Counted from the first letter of the stretch, positions 7,437 to 17,388 are shown. The stretch: DNA of 30,894 nt from Bacteroidales bacterium (GCA_004553485.1 SFLG01000011.1:1-30894), one strand, 5' to 3'. Translations and numbers: made by a program. Notes: generated from the letters alone by a model not told the origin.

Positions 7437-7633
7437 TAAAAAAAGTTAATAAAAGGGTTAATTGTGGTTTCCGGTCGTTTCCGCGTGCGGCTACCCGGTG
7501 TCGGCGCGCCACCTCGACAGGTTTTGCGGGAGACTGAATAAAGTCCCGTTATCCCGTTTAAACCGCTGATTTGCAGCACGGTGGCAATACAACACAGGCT
7601 GCCGCCCAAGGCTGCAGTCCGGATTTTGCACGG
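7437..7633 (-). promoter_or_regulatory. rpsA 5' leader
   Basis: The mapped promoter implies an untranslated leader of about 190 nt before rpsA. It ends in an A/T-rich stretch (TTAACTTTTTTTA on the sense strand) directly before the ATG, with no Shine-Dalgarno. Its length leaves room for control of rpsA by its own product, but I could not fold it reliably. No other gene lies here. Confidence 0.4.
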
Positions 7634-7664
7634 CAAAGATAGTCATAATTTTCTAATTACCAAA
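7634..7664 (-). promoter_or_regulatory. Promoter of rpsA
   Basis: The minus strand carries TTTG (7664-7661), a 19-nt spacer and TATCTTTG (7641-7634), an exact fit to the Bacteroidota consensus TTTG-N19/20-TAnnTTTG. Transcription should start near 7627. Confidence 0.88.
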
Positions 7665-7892
7665 GCGAAAGGGAAGAGGCGGGGAAGAGGCGGGGGTGCC
7701 GGCGCGCGTTTTGCCGGCGGGTACGGGGTGCCGGAGCCGGTATTGATTTTTCTGACAGATGAGCCGTGCCGGACGGCCGTGCCCGGGGTCGGGTGCGCCG
7801 ACCGGCGGGGCGGCTGTGTTAAGGAGGTGTTGAAGTTGCTGAATGTCAGCAGAAAAATCCGGGCCTTGGAGTAAAAATAAAAGGCGAAAAAG
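7665..7892. other. Non-coding DNA between divergent promoters
   Basis: About 230 bp separate the rpsA and rpsL promoters. It is GC-rich and holds no convincing gene. AAGGAGGTGT at 7821 resembles a full Shine-Dalgarno, but the reading frame after it would cross the rpsL promoter. Regulators acting on both promoters could bind here; I see no clear operator. Confidence 0.5.
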
Positions 7893-7924
7893 TTTGGTCG
7901 GTTCGGGTATTTTTACTACCTTTG
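7893..7924 (+). promoter_or_regulatory. Promoter of the str/S10 operon
   Basis: TTTG (7893-7896), a 20-nt spacer and TACCTTTG (7917-7924) match the Bacteroidota primary-sigma consensus. Transcription should begin near 7931. No further full-consensus promoter was found before 18.9 kb, so this one may drive all genes from rpsL to rpsN. Confidence 0.9.
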
Positions 7925-8139
7925 TAGCCGGAATTAGGGTCAGTGTGCCCCGGTCATGGCTAACATTTTGTCAATCAATGACCTAACTGTGCACTAACCC
8001 CTGGTCCTTAAAGTGTGTTTGCCCCGGCGTCGAGACGTCAACGTCGAAAAGATGAGGGGAGCAGGCCACGGCAGAGAGAAGAATCTACATCAAACGATAA
8101 GCATAATAAAACCCAAGTAACAAACCAAACAGAACTAAG
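7925..8139 (+). promoter_or_regulatory. Long leader of the rpsL operon
   Basis: About 210 nt lie between the predicted start site and rpsL. A possible 6-bp stem, GGTCAT (7952-7957) with ATGACC (7978-7983), sits early in the leader. The last 60 nt are A-rich and unstructured, as expected for phylum-typical initiation. Ribosomal operon leaders often bind one of their own products; which protein would act here cannot be read from the sequence. Confidence 0.4.
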
Positions 8140-8529
8140 ATGCCTACTATTCAGCAATTAGTACGTAAAGGACGTGTGGCTCTTGTGGACAAAAGCAAGT
8201 CGCCCGCACTGGACTCGTGCCCTCAGCGTCGCGGTGTTTGTGTGCGTGTGTACACTACCACCCCCAAGAAGCCTAACTCGGCAATCCGTAAAGTTGCGCG
8301 TGTGCGCCTCACCAACGGCAAGGAGGTCAACTCCTACATCCCCGGTGAAGGTCACAACCTGCAGGAGCACTCGATCGTGCTTGTACGCGGCGGCCGTGTA
8401 AAGGACCTTCCCGGTGTCCGCTACCACATCGTCCGTGGCACCCTCGACACCAGCGGCGTAAAGGATCGCACCCAGCGTCGCTCGAAGTACGGAGCCAAAC
8501 GTCCCAAGGCCGGTGCAGCCAAGAAGTAA
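8140..8529 (+). CDS. rpsL: 30S ribosomal protein S12
   Basis: S12 sits at the decoding centre and affects accuracy. The 129-residue sequence is canonical: PTIQQLVRKGR at the start, RGVCVRVYTTTPKKPNSA (31-48) and VRGGRVKDLPGVRYH (82-96). Lys43 and Lys88, where streptomycin-resistance changes occur, are both wild type, as is Asp89. The C-terminus is the basic tail SKYGAKRPKAGAAKK. It is the first gene of the str-S10 unit, and a 317-nt spacer separates it from rpsG. Confidence 0.98.
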   Translation: MPTIQQLVRKGRVALVDKSKSPALDSCPQRRGVCVRVYTTTPKKPNSAIRKVARVRLTNGKEVNSYIPGEGHNLQEHSIVLVRGGRVKDLPGVRYHIVRGTLDTSGVKDRTQRRSKYGAKRPKAGAAKK

Positions 8530-8846
8530 TCGCAGACAGGCGCAACAGCAAGCCATGCTGCGGTGAAGCATACTAAAAGCACCGCGAGATTAAATCACTC
8601 CAACAATTTAACTCGTTTTTGATTTTTCTGCTGACAGAAGCTACAGGCTTCCCAAAGATGCTCACGCAACACATATATTATATATAAGACGGCCACAGGG
8701 CCGCAAGCGGAGACATTGGTTGAGTAAGCTGCCCGCACGAGAGCGGGAGGCTGAAGACAAAGAAGGATGACAGACGGCGCCCGCGGGCCCGCATCCATGA
8801 AGCAAGCAACCGGCAAAACTCAAAAACACAATTTTTGACCTAAACA
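8530..8846 (+). other. Long non-coding spacer rpsL-rpsG
   Basis: No gene is visible in these 317 nt. They contain an A/T-rich patch (ATATATTATATATAA near 8675) and a small hairpin CCCGC-ACGAGA-GCGGG (about 8730-8745). There is no T-run terminator and no full promoter consensus, so read-through into rpsG is assumed. The A/T patch could be a weak promoter. Confidence 0.5.
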
Positions 8847-9323
8847 ATGAGAAAGGCAAAACCTAAGAAACGGATCGTTCTGCCCGATCCCGTCTTCAAT
8901 GATGTACGTGTCTCGAAGTTCGTCAACCATCTGATGTATGACGGCAAGAAGAACACCAGCTACACCATTTTCTACAACGCACTCGAGACTGTGAAGTCGA
9001 AACTGCCCAATGAAGAGCTTTCGGCCCTTGAGATCTGGAAAAAAGCTCTCGAGAACGTGACACCTCAGGTCGAGGTAAAGTCGCGTCGCGTCGGCGGTGC
9101 CACCTTCCAGGTGCCCACTGAGATTCGTGCCGACCGCAAAGAATCTATATCAATGAAAAATCTGATCCTTTATGCACGCAAGCGTGGCGGCAAGACCATG
9201 GCCGACAAGCTCGCCGCAGAAATCGTCGACGCCTTCAACAACCAGGGCGGCGCCTTCAAGCGTAAAGAAGATATGCACAAGATGGCCGAGGCCAACCGCG
9301 CCTTCGCACACTTCCGTTTCTGA
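8847..9323 (+). CDS. rpsG: 30S ribosomal protein S7
   Basis: S7 is a primary 16S rRNA binder that nucleates the head of the small subunit and contacts the E-site tRNA. All 158 residues fit the family: a basic N-terminus (MRKAKPKKR), the beta-hairpin VEVKSRRVGGATFQVPTEIR (75-94), the helix LILYARKRGGKTMADKLAAE and the conserved KRKEDMHKMAEANRAFAHFRF end (138-158). In other bacteria S7 represses the str operon by binding between rpsL and rpsG; the unusually long spacer before this gene is where such a site would lie. fusA follows after 62 nt. Confidence 0.98.
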   Translation: MRKAKPKKRIVLPDPVFNDVRVSKFVNHLMYDGKKNTSYTIFYNALETVKSKLPNEELSALEIWKKALENVTPQVEVKSRRVGGATFQVPTEIRADRKESISMKNLILYARKRGGKTMADKLAAEIVDAFNNQGGAFKRKEDMHKMAEANRAFAHFRF

Positions 9324-9385
9324 TTAACGTCGCTGTTAAGGATTTCACAATTTCATAAGATATAATTCTTAAATAAAAAGCTATA

Positions 9386-11512
<2,127 letters not shown>

Positions 11513-11536
11513 AAGAAATAAAGAAAACATCATATC

Positions 11537-11842
11537 ATGAGCCAGAAAATCAGAATCAAACTCAAATCTTTCGATCACAACCTCGTCGACAAGAGCGCCG
11601 AGAAGATCGTGAAGACAGTGAAGTCGACCGGCGCAGTAATCTCGGGCCCCATCCCCCTGCCCACCCACAAGCGCATCTTCACCGTCAACCGCTCAACCTT
11701 CGTCAACAAGAAGAGCCGCGAGCAGTTCCAGCTTTCAGCCTACAAGCGCCTCATCGACATCTACAACTCCACCGCTAAGACCGTCGACGCGCTGATGAAG
11801 CTCGAGCTCCCCAGCGGAGTTGAGGTAGAGATCAAAGTCTGA
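11537..11842 (+). CDS. rpsJ: 30S ribosomal protein S10 (NusE)
   Basis: S10 is a head protein of the small subunit and, as NusE, joins NusB in transcription antitermination. The 101-residue sequence is typical: MSQKIRIKLKSFDHNLVDKS at the start, then the GPIPLPTHKRIFTVNRSTF loop and the KKSREQFQ segment. It opens the S10 gene set but has no promoter of its own, following fusA by 24 nt. A 170-nt spacer with a strong hairpin separates it from rplC, an unusual break between the first two genes of the S10 set. Confidence 0.98.
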   Translation: MSQKIRIKLKSFDHNLVDKSAEKIVKTVKSTGAVISGPIPLPTHKRIFTVNRSTFVNKKSREQFQLSAYKRLIDIYNSTAKTVDALMKLELPSGVEVEIKV

Positions 11843-11863
11843 TACCCGCCATACGCCACCGCC

Positions 11864-11887
11864 CGCCGCCGGTGCAAGCCGGCGGCG
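11864..11887 (+). other. Strong hairpin between rpsJ and rplC
   Basis: The 9-bp perfect stem CGCCGCCGG / CCGGCGGCG has a 6-nt loop (TGCAAG). It is not followed by a T-run, so it is more likely an mRNA processing or stability element, a pause site or a protein-binding site than a terminator. It starts about 20 nt after the rpsJ stop. Confidence 0.6.
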
Positions 11888-12012
11888 CGGCACAGAGCGA
11901 CACGGATATCGCAAAAAAACATCAAACCGCCATCCCCGCAACATCACTCACCCGGGGGAATGGCAACAGATAAATCAACCAATTCCACAATCCATTTAAC
12001 AAACACAAAGAA

Positions 12013-12630
12013 ATGCCAGGATTATTAGGAAAGAAAATCGGAATGACATCCGTTTTCAGTGCCGAGGGAAAGAACATTCCATGCACTGTTATCGAAGTTG
12101 GTCCTTGTGTTGTTACTCAGGTCAAGACCGTGGAGACCGACGGCTACGATGCCCTTCAGCTGGGCTTCGGCGAGCAGAAAGCCAAGCACTGCACCAAGCC
12201 CGAACTCGGTCACTTCGAGAAGGCCGGCGTAACACCCAAGCGCTACTTGGCCGAGTTCAAAGGTTTTGAAGGCGAGCACAAAGCCGGTGACGTCATCACC
12301 GTCGACATGTTCACCGAAAGCGACTTCGTCGACGTAGTCGGCGTGTCGAAAGGTAAAGGCTACCAGGGCGTTGTGAAGCGCCATGGATTCGGCGGCGTAG
12401 GCCAGAGCACCCATGGCCAGGACGACCGTCTCCGCGCTCCCGGTTCGGTAGGCGCCTGCTCGTACCCCGCAAAGGTATTCAAAGGCATGCGCATGGCCGG
12501 CCAGATGGGCAACAAGCAGGTTACCGTTCAAAACCTCCAGGTGATCAAAGTGATCCCCGAACACAATCTCATCATGCTCAAGGGCAGCATCCCCGGCAGC
12601 AAAGGTTCAATCATTTCAATCGAGAAGTAA
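12013..12630 (+). CDS. rplC: 50S ribosomal protein L3
   Basis: L3 starts large-subunit assembly and reaches towards the peptidyl-transferase centre. The 205-residue protein begins MPGLLGKKIGMTSVF and carries the family signature from VSKGKGYQGVVKRHGFGG (111-128) to FKGMRMAGQMGNKQV (156-170). The extended loop reads GSVGACSYPAKVF, so the Gln methylated by PrmB in E. coli (Gln150) is Ser150 here. It follows rpsJ by 170 nt and precedes rplD by 4 nt. Confidence 0.98.
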   Translation: MPGLLGKKIGMTSVFSAEGKNIPCTVIEVGPCVVTQVKTVETDGYDALQLGFGEQKAKHCTKPELGHFEKAGVTPKRYLAEFKGFEGEHKAGDVITVDMFTESDFVDVVGVSKGKGYQGVVKRHGFGGVGQSTHGQDDRLRAPGSVGACSYPAKVFKGMRMAGQMGNKQVTVQNLQVIKVIPEHNLIMLKGSIPGSKGSIISIEK

Positions 12631-12634
12631 GAAT

Positions 12635-13252
12635 ATGGAACTCGCAATATACAACCAGGAAGGTAAGGACACCGGCCGCAAGGCAGTCCTCAACGACGAA
12701 GTATTCGGCATCGAGGTAAACGAGCACGCCCTCTATCTCGACGTTAAGCAATTCCTCGCCAACCAGCGTCAGGGCACTCACAAGAGCAAAGAGCGCAGCG
12801 AAGTTTCAGGTTCTACCCGCAAGCTGCACAAACAGAAAGGCGGCGGCGGCAGCCGTATCGGCGACATCAACTCGCCCGTCCTCGTAGGCGGCGGCCGTGT
12901 TTTCGGTCCCCGTCCTCGCGACTACCGCTTCAAGCTCAACAAAAAAGTCAAACAGCTGGCACGCAAGTCGGCCCTGTCGGCAAAAGCCGCCGACGGCCAG
13001 ATCATCGTCGTAGACAAGCTCACCATCGAGCAGCCCAAGACCAAAGCATACCTGCAGATCGCCAAGGCCCTCAAGGTCGACGGCAAAAAGGTACTGCTCG
13101 TGCTCGACACTGACAAAAACGTATGGCTGTCGGCCCGCAACGTGCCCGACACCTTCATCGCCCGTCCTCAGGACCTCAACACCTACAGCATCCTCAACAA
13201 CGCTGTAATCGTTGTCACCGAAGACTCCCTCGAAGTAATCAACAAACTTTAA
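12635..13252 (+). CDS. rplD: 50S ribosomal protein L4
   Basis: L4 lines the peptide exit tunnel. The 205-residue protein has the conserved tunnel loop, KQKGGGGSRIGDINSP then VGGGRVFGPRPRDY, where macrolide-resistance changes fall; nothing abnormal is seen there. The globular part ends IAKALKVDGKKVLLVLDTDKNVWLSARN. In E. coli L4 represses the S10 operon through its leader; the large spacer before rplC might serve this purpose here, but that is a guess. Confidence 0.98.
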   Translation: MELAIYNQEGKDTGRKAVLNDEVFGIEVNEHALYLDVKQFLANQRQGTHKSKERSEVSGSTRKLHKQKGGGGSRIGDINSPVLVGGGRVFGPRPRDYRFKLNKKVKQLARKSALSAKAADGQIIVVDKLTIEQPKTKAYLQIAKALKVDGKKVLLVLDTDKNVWLSARNVPDTFIARPQDLNTYSILNNAVIVVTEDSLEVINKL

Positions 13253-13255
13253 ACC

Positions 13256-13263
13256 AAAGGAGG
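13256..13263 (+). promoter_or_regulatory. Full Shine-Dalgarno sequence before rplW
   Basis: AAAGGAGG is complementary to the 16S 3' end and ends 10 nt before the rplW ATG. Nearly every other gene in the window has only an A-rich leader at this place. Bacteroidota rarely use this signal, because their anti-Shine-Dalgarno is occluded on the ribosome, so its presence stands out. Confidence 0.7.
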
Positions 13264-13273
13264 AAACAACAAG

Positions 13274-13564
13274 ATGGACATTACAATCAAGCCCCTTATC
13301 ACAGAGAAGGCCACCCAGCTCACCGAGCGTCGTGGCGTGTACACCTTCCGCGTTTCGCCCGAGGCCAACAAGTACCAGATTAAGAAACTTGTAGAGGAAC
13401 TCTATGGCGTAAAAGTAGAGCGCGTCAACACAATGGTAGTCCGCGGCAAAAACAAGAGCCGCTGGACAAAGTCAGGACTGCTCCGCGGCAAGACCAACGA
13501 GTGGAAAAAAGCCGTCATCAAAGTCGCCGGCGACCAGAACATCGACTTTTTCAGCAATATCTAA
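13274..13564 (+). CDS. rplW: 50S ribosomal protein L23
   Basis: L23 is located at the tunnel exit and is the docking site for trigger factor and SRP. The 96-residue protein starts MDITIKPLITEKATQLTERRGVYTF and includes ANKYQIKKLVEELYGVKVERVNTM, both conserved. The tail KSGLLRGKTNEWKKAVIKVAGDQNIDFF matches the bacterial form. It stands out by having a complete Shine-Dalgarno upstream. rplB follows 7 nt after the stop. Confidence 0.97.
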   Translation: MDITIKPLITEKATQLTERRGVYTFRVSPEANKYQIKKLVEELYGVKVERVNTMVVRGKNKSRWTKSGLLRGKTNEWKKAVIKVAGDQNIDFFSNI

Positions 13565-13571
13565 ATAAACA

Positions 13572-14399
<828 letters not shown>

Positions 14400-14493
14400 A
14401 CGAGCCTGACAGCCTGCCCCGGCGCCGATGCGCAAGCACCCCGCCGGACAGACAGATGGAAAAACGTCACAACTCAACAACAAACAAGCTATT

Positions 14494-14763
14494 ATGAGCC
14501 GTTCATTAAAAAAAGGACCCTTCATCAGCGTCAAGCTCGAAAAGAAAGTGGCCGACATGGATGCCTCCGGCAAGAAGGCCGTCATCAAGACCTGGAGCCG
14601 CGCTTCAATGATCGCCCCCGAATTTGTAGGTCACACCTTCGCCGTGCACAACGGCAACAAGTTCATCCCCGTCTACGTCACCGAGAACATGGTAGGCCAC
14701 AAGCTGGGTGAGTTTGCTCCCACCCGCACCTTCCGAGGCCACGCCGGCAACAAGAAAAAATAA
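14494..14763 (+). CDS. rpsS: 30S ribosomal protein S19
   Basis: S19 is a head protein forming bridges with the large subunit. The ATG at 14494 gives 89 residues beginning MSRSLKKGPFISVKLEKKV, the universal start of the family. The frame is open back to 14428, but the extra 22 residues are not S19-like and include spacer DNA. Conserved KTWSRASMIAPEFVGHTFAVHNGNKFIPVYVTENMVGHKLGEF and the TRTFRGHAGNKKK end are intact. Confidence 0.97.
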   Translation: MSRSLKKGPFISVKLEKKVADMDASGKKAVIKTWSRASMIAPEFVGHTFAVHNGNKFIPVYVTENMVGHKLGEFAPTRTFRGHAGNKKK

Positions 14764-14796
14764 GCCGGGCCACTGACAAAGGGCAGCGGAACACCG

Positions 14797-14812
14797 GGCA
14801 TCGCGCCCGGCA
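14797..14812 (+). repeat. 16-nt sequence shared with infA-rpmJ spacer
   Basis: GGCATCGCGCCCGGCA occurs here, between rpsS and rplV, and again at 24325-24340. Here it includes most of a 6-bp hairpin CCGGGC-ATCGC-GCCCGG (14794-14810). An exact 16-nt match between two spacers of the same gene cluster is unlikely by chance alone, though the GC-rich composition raises the odds. Confidence 0.5.
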
Positions 14813-14865
14813 GTCCCGCACACAAACAAACAAATTTATTTAGATAAAAGAAACACAACAATACA

Positions 14866-15279
14866 ATGGGTGTAAGAAAAAAACTTTCAGCCGACCGCAA
14901 GAAGGAAGAAGCCGCAAAGATCGCCTTTGCCAAGCTCACCAACGTTCCTACTTCGCCCCGCAAGATGCGCCTCGTCGCCGATATGATCCGCGGCAAGGAA
15001 GTCTTCCGCGCCCTCGGCATCCTGCGCTTCTCCAACAAGGAAGCCGCCGCCCGTCTGGAGAAACTCCTGCGTTCGGCCGTCGCCAACTGGGAAGCCAAGA
15101 ACGAGCGTAAAGCCGAAAGCGGCGAACTCTACGTCAGCACAATATACGTTAACCCCGCGCCGATGCTCAAGCGCCTGCGTCCCGCTCCCCAGGGCCGCGG
15201 CTACCGCATCCGCAAGCGCTCGAACCACGTCTATGTAGTGGTCGACGCCATCGAAAACAAAAACAATCAGGAAGCATAA
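14866..15279 (+). CDS. rplV: 50S ribosomal protein L22
   Basis: L22 lines the exit tunnel with its long beta-hairpin. At 137 residues it is longer than the E. coli protein (110), because of an N-terminal stretch of about 20 residues (MGVRKKLSADRKKEEAAKIA) and a short C-terminal tail. Conserved parts are VPTSPRKMRLVADMIRGK, VANWEAKNERKAE and the tunnel hairpin PAPMLKRLRPAPQGRGYRI, followed by RKRSNHVYVVVD. It follows a 102-nt spacer and is 3 nt from rpsC. Confidence 0.97.
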   Translation: MGVRKKLSADRKKEEAAKIAFAKLTNVPTSPRKMRLVADMIRGKEVFRALGILRFSNKEAAARLEKLLRSAVANWEAKNERKAESGELYVSTIYVNPAPMLKRLRPAPQGRGYRIRKRSNHVYVVVDAIENKNNQEA

Positions 15280-15282
15280 ACC

Positions 15283-16017
15283 ATGGGACAGAAAACAAAT
15301 CCTATCAGCAACCGCCTCGGCATAATCCGTGGCTGGGACTCCAACTGGTTCGGCGGCAAAAAGTACGGCGACACCATCCTTGAGGACTCGAAGCTGCGCC
15401 AGTATCTCAATGTCCGTCTGGCTAAGTGCTCCGTCTCGCGCATCGTCATCGAGCGCACCCTCAAGCTCATCACCATCACCATCTGCACCTCGCGCCCCGG
15501 CCTCATCATCGGCAAAGGCGGCCAGGAAGTGGAGAAACTCAAGGAAGAGCTCAAGAAGATCACCGACAAGGACGTCCAGATCAACATCTACGAAGTAAAG
15601 CGCCCCGAGCTTGACGCCCAGATCGTGGCAGCCAACATCGCCAGCCAGATCGAAGGCAAAATCGCCTATCGCCGCGCCATCAAGATGGCCATCGCCAGCA
15701 CCATGCGCGCCGGCGCCGAGGGCATCAAGGTTCAGGTATCGGGCCGTCTCAACGGTGCCGAAATCGCCCGCTCCGAAATGTTCAAGGAAGGTCGTACTCC
15801 CCTGCACACCCTCCGTGCCGACATCGACTACGCACTGGTCGAGGCACACACCAAAGTGGGCGTGCTCGGCGTAAAAGTCTGGATCTGCCGCGGCGAAGTC
15901 TACGGCAAGAAAGACCTCGCCCCCAACTTTGCCACCAAAAACGACGGCCGTCCCGCACCCCAGGGTGGCGCACCCCGTCGCGGCGGTTTCCGTCGCGGTG
16001 CCAAAACAAACCGCTAA
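15283..16017 (+). CDS. rpsC: 30S ribosomal protein S3
   Basis: S3 forms part of the mRNA entry channel and has helicase-supporting activity. The 244-residue protein starts MGQKTNPISNRLGIIRGWDS. Its KH domain shows RPGLIIGKGGQEVEKL, with GKGG at 77-80. The C-terminal domain contains MRAGAEGIKVQVSGRLNGAEIAR and the GVLGVKVWICRGEV motif. It ends in a Gly/Arg/Pro tail (GGAPRRGGFRRGAKTNR). It is 3 nt downstream of rplV and 31 nt upstream of rplP. Confidence 0.98.
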   Translation: MGQKTNPISNRLGIIRGWDSNWFGGKKYGDTILEDSKLRQYLNVRLAKCSVSRIVIERTLKLITITICTSRPGLIIGKGGQEVEKLKEELKKITDKDVQINIYEVKRPELDAQIVAANIASQIEGKIAYRRAIKMAIASTMRAGAEGIKVQVSGRLNGAEIARSEMFKEGRTPLHTLRADIDYALVEAHTKVGVLGVKVWICRGEVYGKKDLAPNFATKNDGRPAPQGGAPRRGGFRRGAKTNR

Positions 16018-16048
16018 CCTCAATCTTTAACAAGCCAACACTTAACAA

Positions 16049-16480
16049 ATGTTACAGCCTAAGAAAACCAAATTCCGCCGCGCGCAGAAGGGCCGCATGA
16101 AAGGCAACGCCCAGCGTGGCAACCAGCTGGCCTTCGGCTCGTTCGGCATCAAGACTCTCGAGTCCAAGTGGATCACCGGCCGTCAGATTGAGGCCGCCCG
16201 TATCGCCGTAACGCGCTACATGCAGCGTCAGGGCCAAATCTGGATCCGCATCTTCCCGGACAAACCCATCACCAAGAAACCCGCCGAAGTACGTATGGGT
16301 AAAGGTAAAGGTTCGCCCGAAGGATTCGTCGCTCCCGTTACCCCCGGCCGCATCATCATCGAAGTAGAGGGCGTAAGCTACGATATCGCAAAAGAGGCAC
16401 TGCGCCTGGCAGCACAGAAGCTTCCCGTAACCACCAAGTTTGTCGTCCGCCGCGACTATGACCCCACCCAAAACGTGTAA
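16049..16480 (+). CDS. rplP: 50S ribosomal protein L16
   Basis: L16 helps position the A-site tRNA at the peptidyl-transferase centre. The 143-residue protein begins MLQPKKTKFRRAQKGRMKG and has the typical SKWITGRQIEAARIA and the conserved KKPAEVRMGKGKGSPEGFVA segment. The C-terminus is YDIAKEALRLAAQKLPVTTKFV. The start ATG is preceded by an A-rich leader. rpmC begins 6 nt downstream. Confidence 0.98.
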   Translation: MLQPKKTKFRRAQKGRMKGNAQRGNQLAFGSFGIKTLESKWITGRQIEAARIAVTRYMQRQGQIWIRIFPDKPITKKPAEVRMGKGKGSPEGFVAPVTPGRIIIEVEGVSYDIAKEALRLAAQKLPVTTKFVVRRDYDPTQNV

Positions 16481-16486
16481 ACGGCT

Positions 16487-16687
16487 ATGAAGAAAGTAGA
16501 AATTAAGGAAATGGCCACCAAAGACCTGGCCGACCGTCTCGCACAGATGGAGAAGGAGTATCGCCAGCTTACCGCAAACCACGCGGTTTCGCCCCTGGAC
16601 AACCCCGCCAAGATCACCGCCGACCGCCGCATGATCGCACGCGTAAAAACCGAACTCCGCGCCCGCGAGCTCGGACAGAACAAGTAA
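16487..16687 (+). CDS. rpmC: 50S ribosomal protein L29
   Basis: L29 is a small helical protein near the tunnel exit, next to L23. The 66 residues (MKKVEIKEMATKDLADRLAQ at the start, with KITADRRMIARVKTELRAREL near the end) form the two helices of the family. Order and spacing (rplP, rpmC, rpsQ) are those of the classical S10 operon. Confidence 0.96.
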   Translation: MKKVEIKEMATKDLADRLAQMEKEYRQLTANHAVSPLDNPAKITADRRMIARVKTELRARELGQNK

Positions 16688-16722
16688 TAACAACCACAAC
16701 CACACCATAACAATCCAACAAC

Positions 16723-16983
16723 ATGGAAGAAAAAAGAAACCTGCGCAAAGAGCGCATCGGGGTTGTGTCGAGCAACAAAGGTGACAAGACCATCACCGTT
16801 ACCGTAAAGTGGAAAGAGAAACATCCCATCTACGGTAAGTTCGTCAACAAGACGAAGAAGTACCACGCTCACGACGAAAACAACGAATGCTCTGTCGGCG
16901 ACACCGTACGTCTTATGGAGACCCGCCCCCTGAGCAAGACCAAAAAATGGAGATTAGTAGAAATCATCGAAAAAGTGAAGTAA
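16723..16983 (+). CDS. rpsQ: 30S ribosomal protein S17
   Basis: S17 is a primary 16S binder with an OB fold. The 86-residue protein shows RKERIGVVSSNKGDKTITVTV, then KTKKYHAHDENNECSVGDTVRLMETRPLSKTKKWRLVEI, the canonical family pattern. It marks the end of the S10 gene set. Only one base separates its stop from the rplN start (TAA-A-ATG), so S17 and L14 are probably translationally coupled. Confidence 0.97.
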   Translation: MEEKRNLRKERIGVVSSNKGDKTITVTVKWKEKHPIYGKFVNKTKKYHAHDENNECSVGDTVRLMETRPLSKTKKWRLVEIIEKVK

Positions 16984-16984
16984 A

Positions 16985-17350
16985 ATGATACAGACTGAAT
17001 CACGCTTAAACGTAGCCGACAACAGCGGAGCCAAAGAAGTGCTGTGCATCCACGTGCTCGGTGGCACCGGCCGTCGCTACGCATCGGTTGGCGACATCAT
17101 CGTAGTCACCGTCAAGGCTGCCATCCCCGGCACCGACGTCAAGAAAGGCACTGTATCCAAGGCCGTTGTCGTGCGCACCAAAAAAGAAATCCGTCGCGCC
17201 GACGGCTCGTACATCCGCTTTGACGACAACGCCTGCGTACTGCTCAACAACGCCGGCGAACTTCGTGGCACCCGTATCTTCGGCCCCGTGGCCCGCGAGC
17301 TGCGCGCCACCAACATGAAGATTGTTTCCCTGGCACCCGAGGTACTCTGA
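16985..17350 (+). CDS. rplN: 50S ribosomal protein L14
   Basis: L14 takes part in the bridge between subunits and is the target of the silencing factor RsfS. The 121 residues start MIQTESRLNVADNSGAKEVLCIHVLGG, contain KEIRRADGSYIRFDDNACVLLNN and end RIFGPVARELRATNMKIVSLAPEVL, all canonical. It is the first gene of the spc set but has no separate promoter here. Confidence 0.98.
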   Translation: MIQTESRLNVADNSGAKEVLCIHVLGGTGRRYASVGDIIVVTVKAAIPGTDVKKGTVSKAVVVRTKKEIRRADGSYIRFDDNACVLLNNAGELRGTRIFGPVARELRATNMKIVSLAPEVL

Positions 17351-17388
17351 GCCACCCGAGTCATACCCAACACTAAAAACAAGCAAAA

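Noticed and set aside
5349..7439. A 696-codon plus-strand open frame opposite rpsA
   Set aside because: It covers rpsA exactly, its product is biased to Gly, Val, Leu, Asp and Glu as expected for the antisense of high-GC codons, and it matches no family. S1 on the other strand is certain.
7436..7636. A 66-codon frame ending in TAATG overlap with the rpsA start, which suggested an upstream ORF
   Set aside because: Its only ATG lies inside the rpsA -7 element, upstream of the predicted start site, so it would not be on the mRNA.
7821..7986. Perfect AAGGAGGT followed by an ATG at 7843 and 47 codons
   Set aside because: The frame runs through the rpsL promoter and its leader; no promoter lies upstream and the peptide looks random. 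Probably fortuitous.
14428..14493. Upstream extension of the S19 frame
   Set aside because: The extra 22 residues are unlike any S19, and the universal start MSRSLKKGPF begins at 14494.
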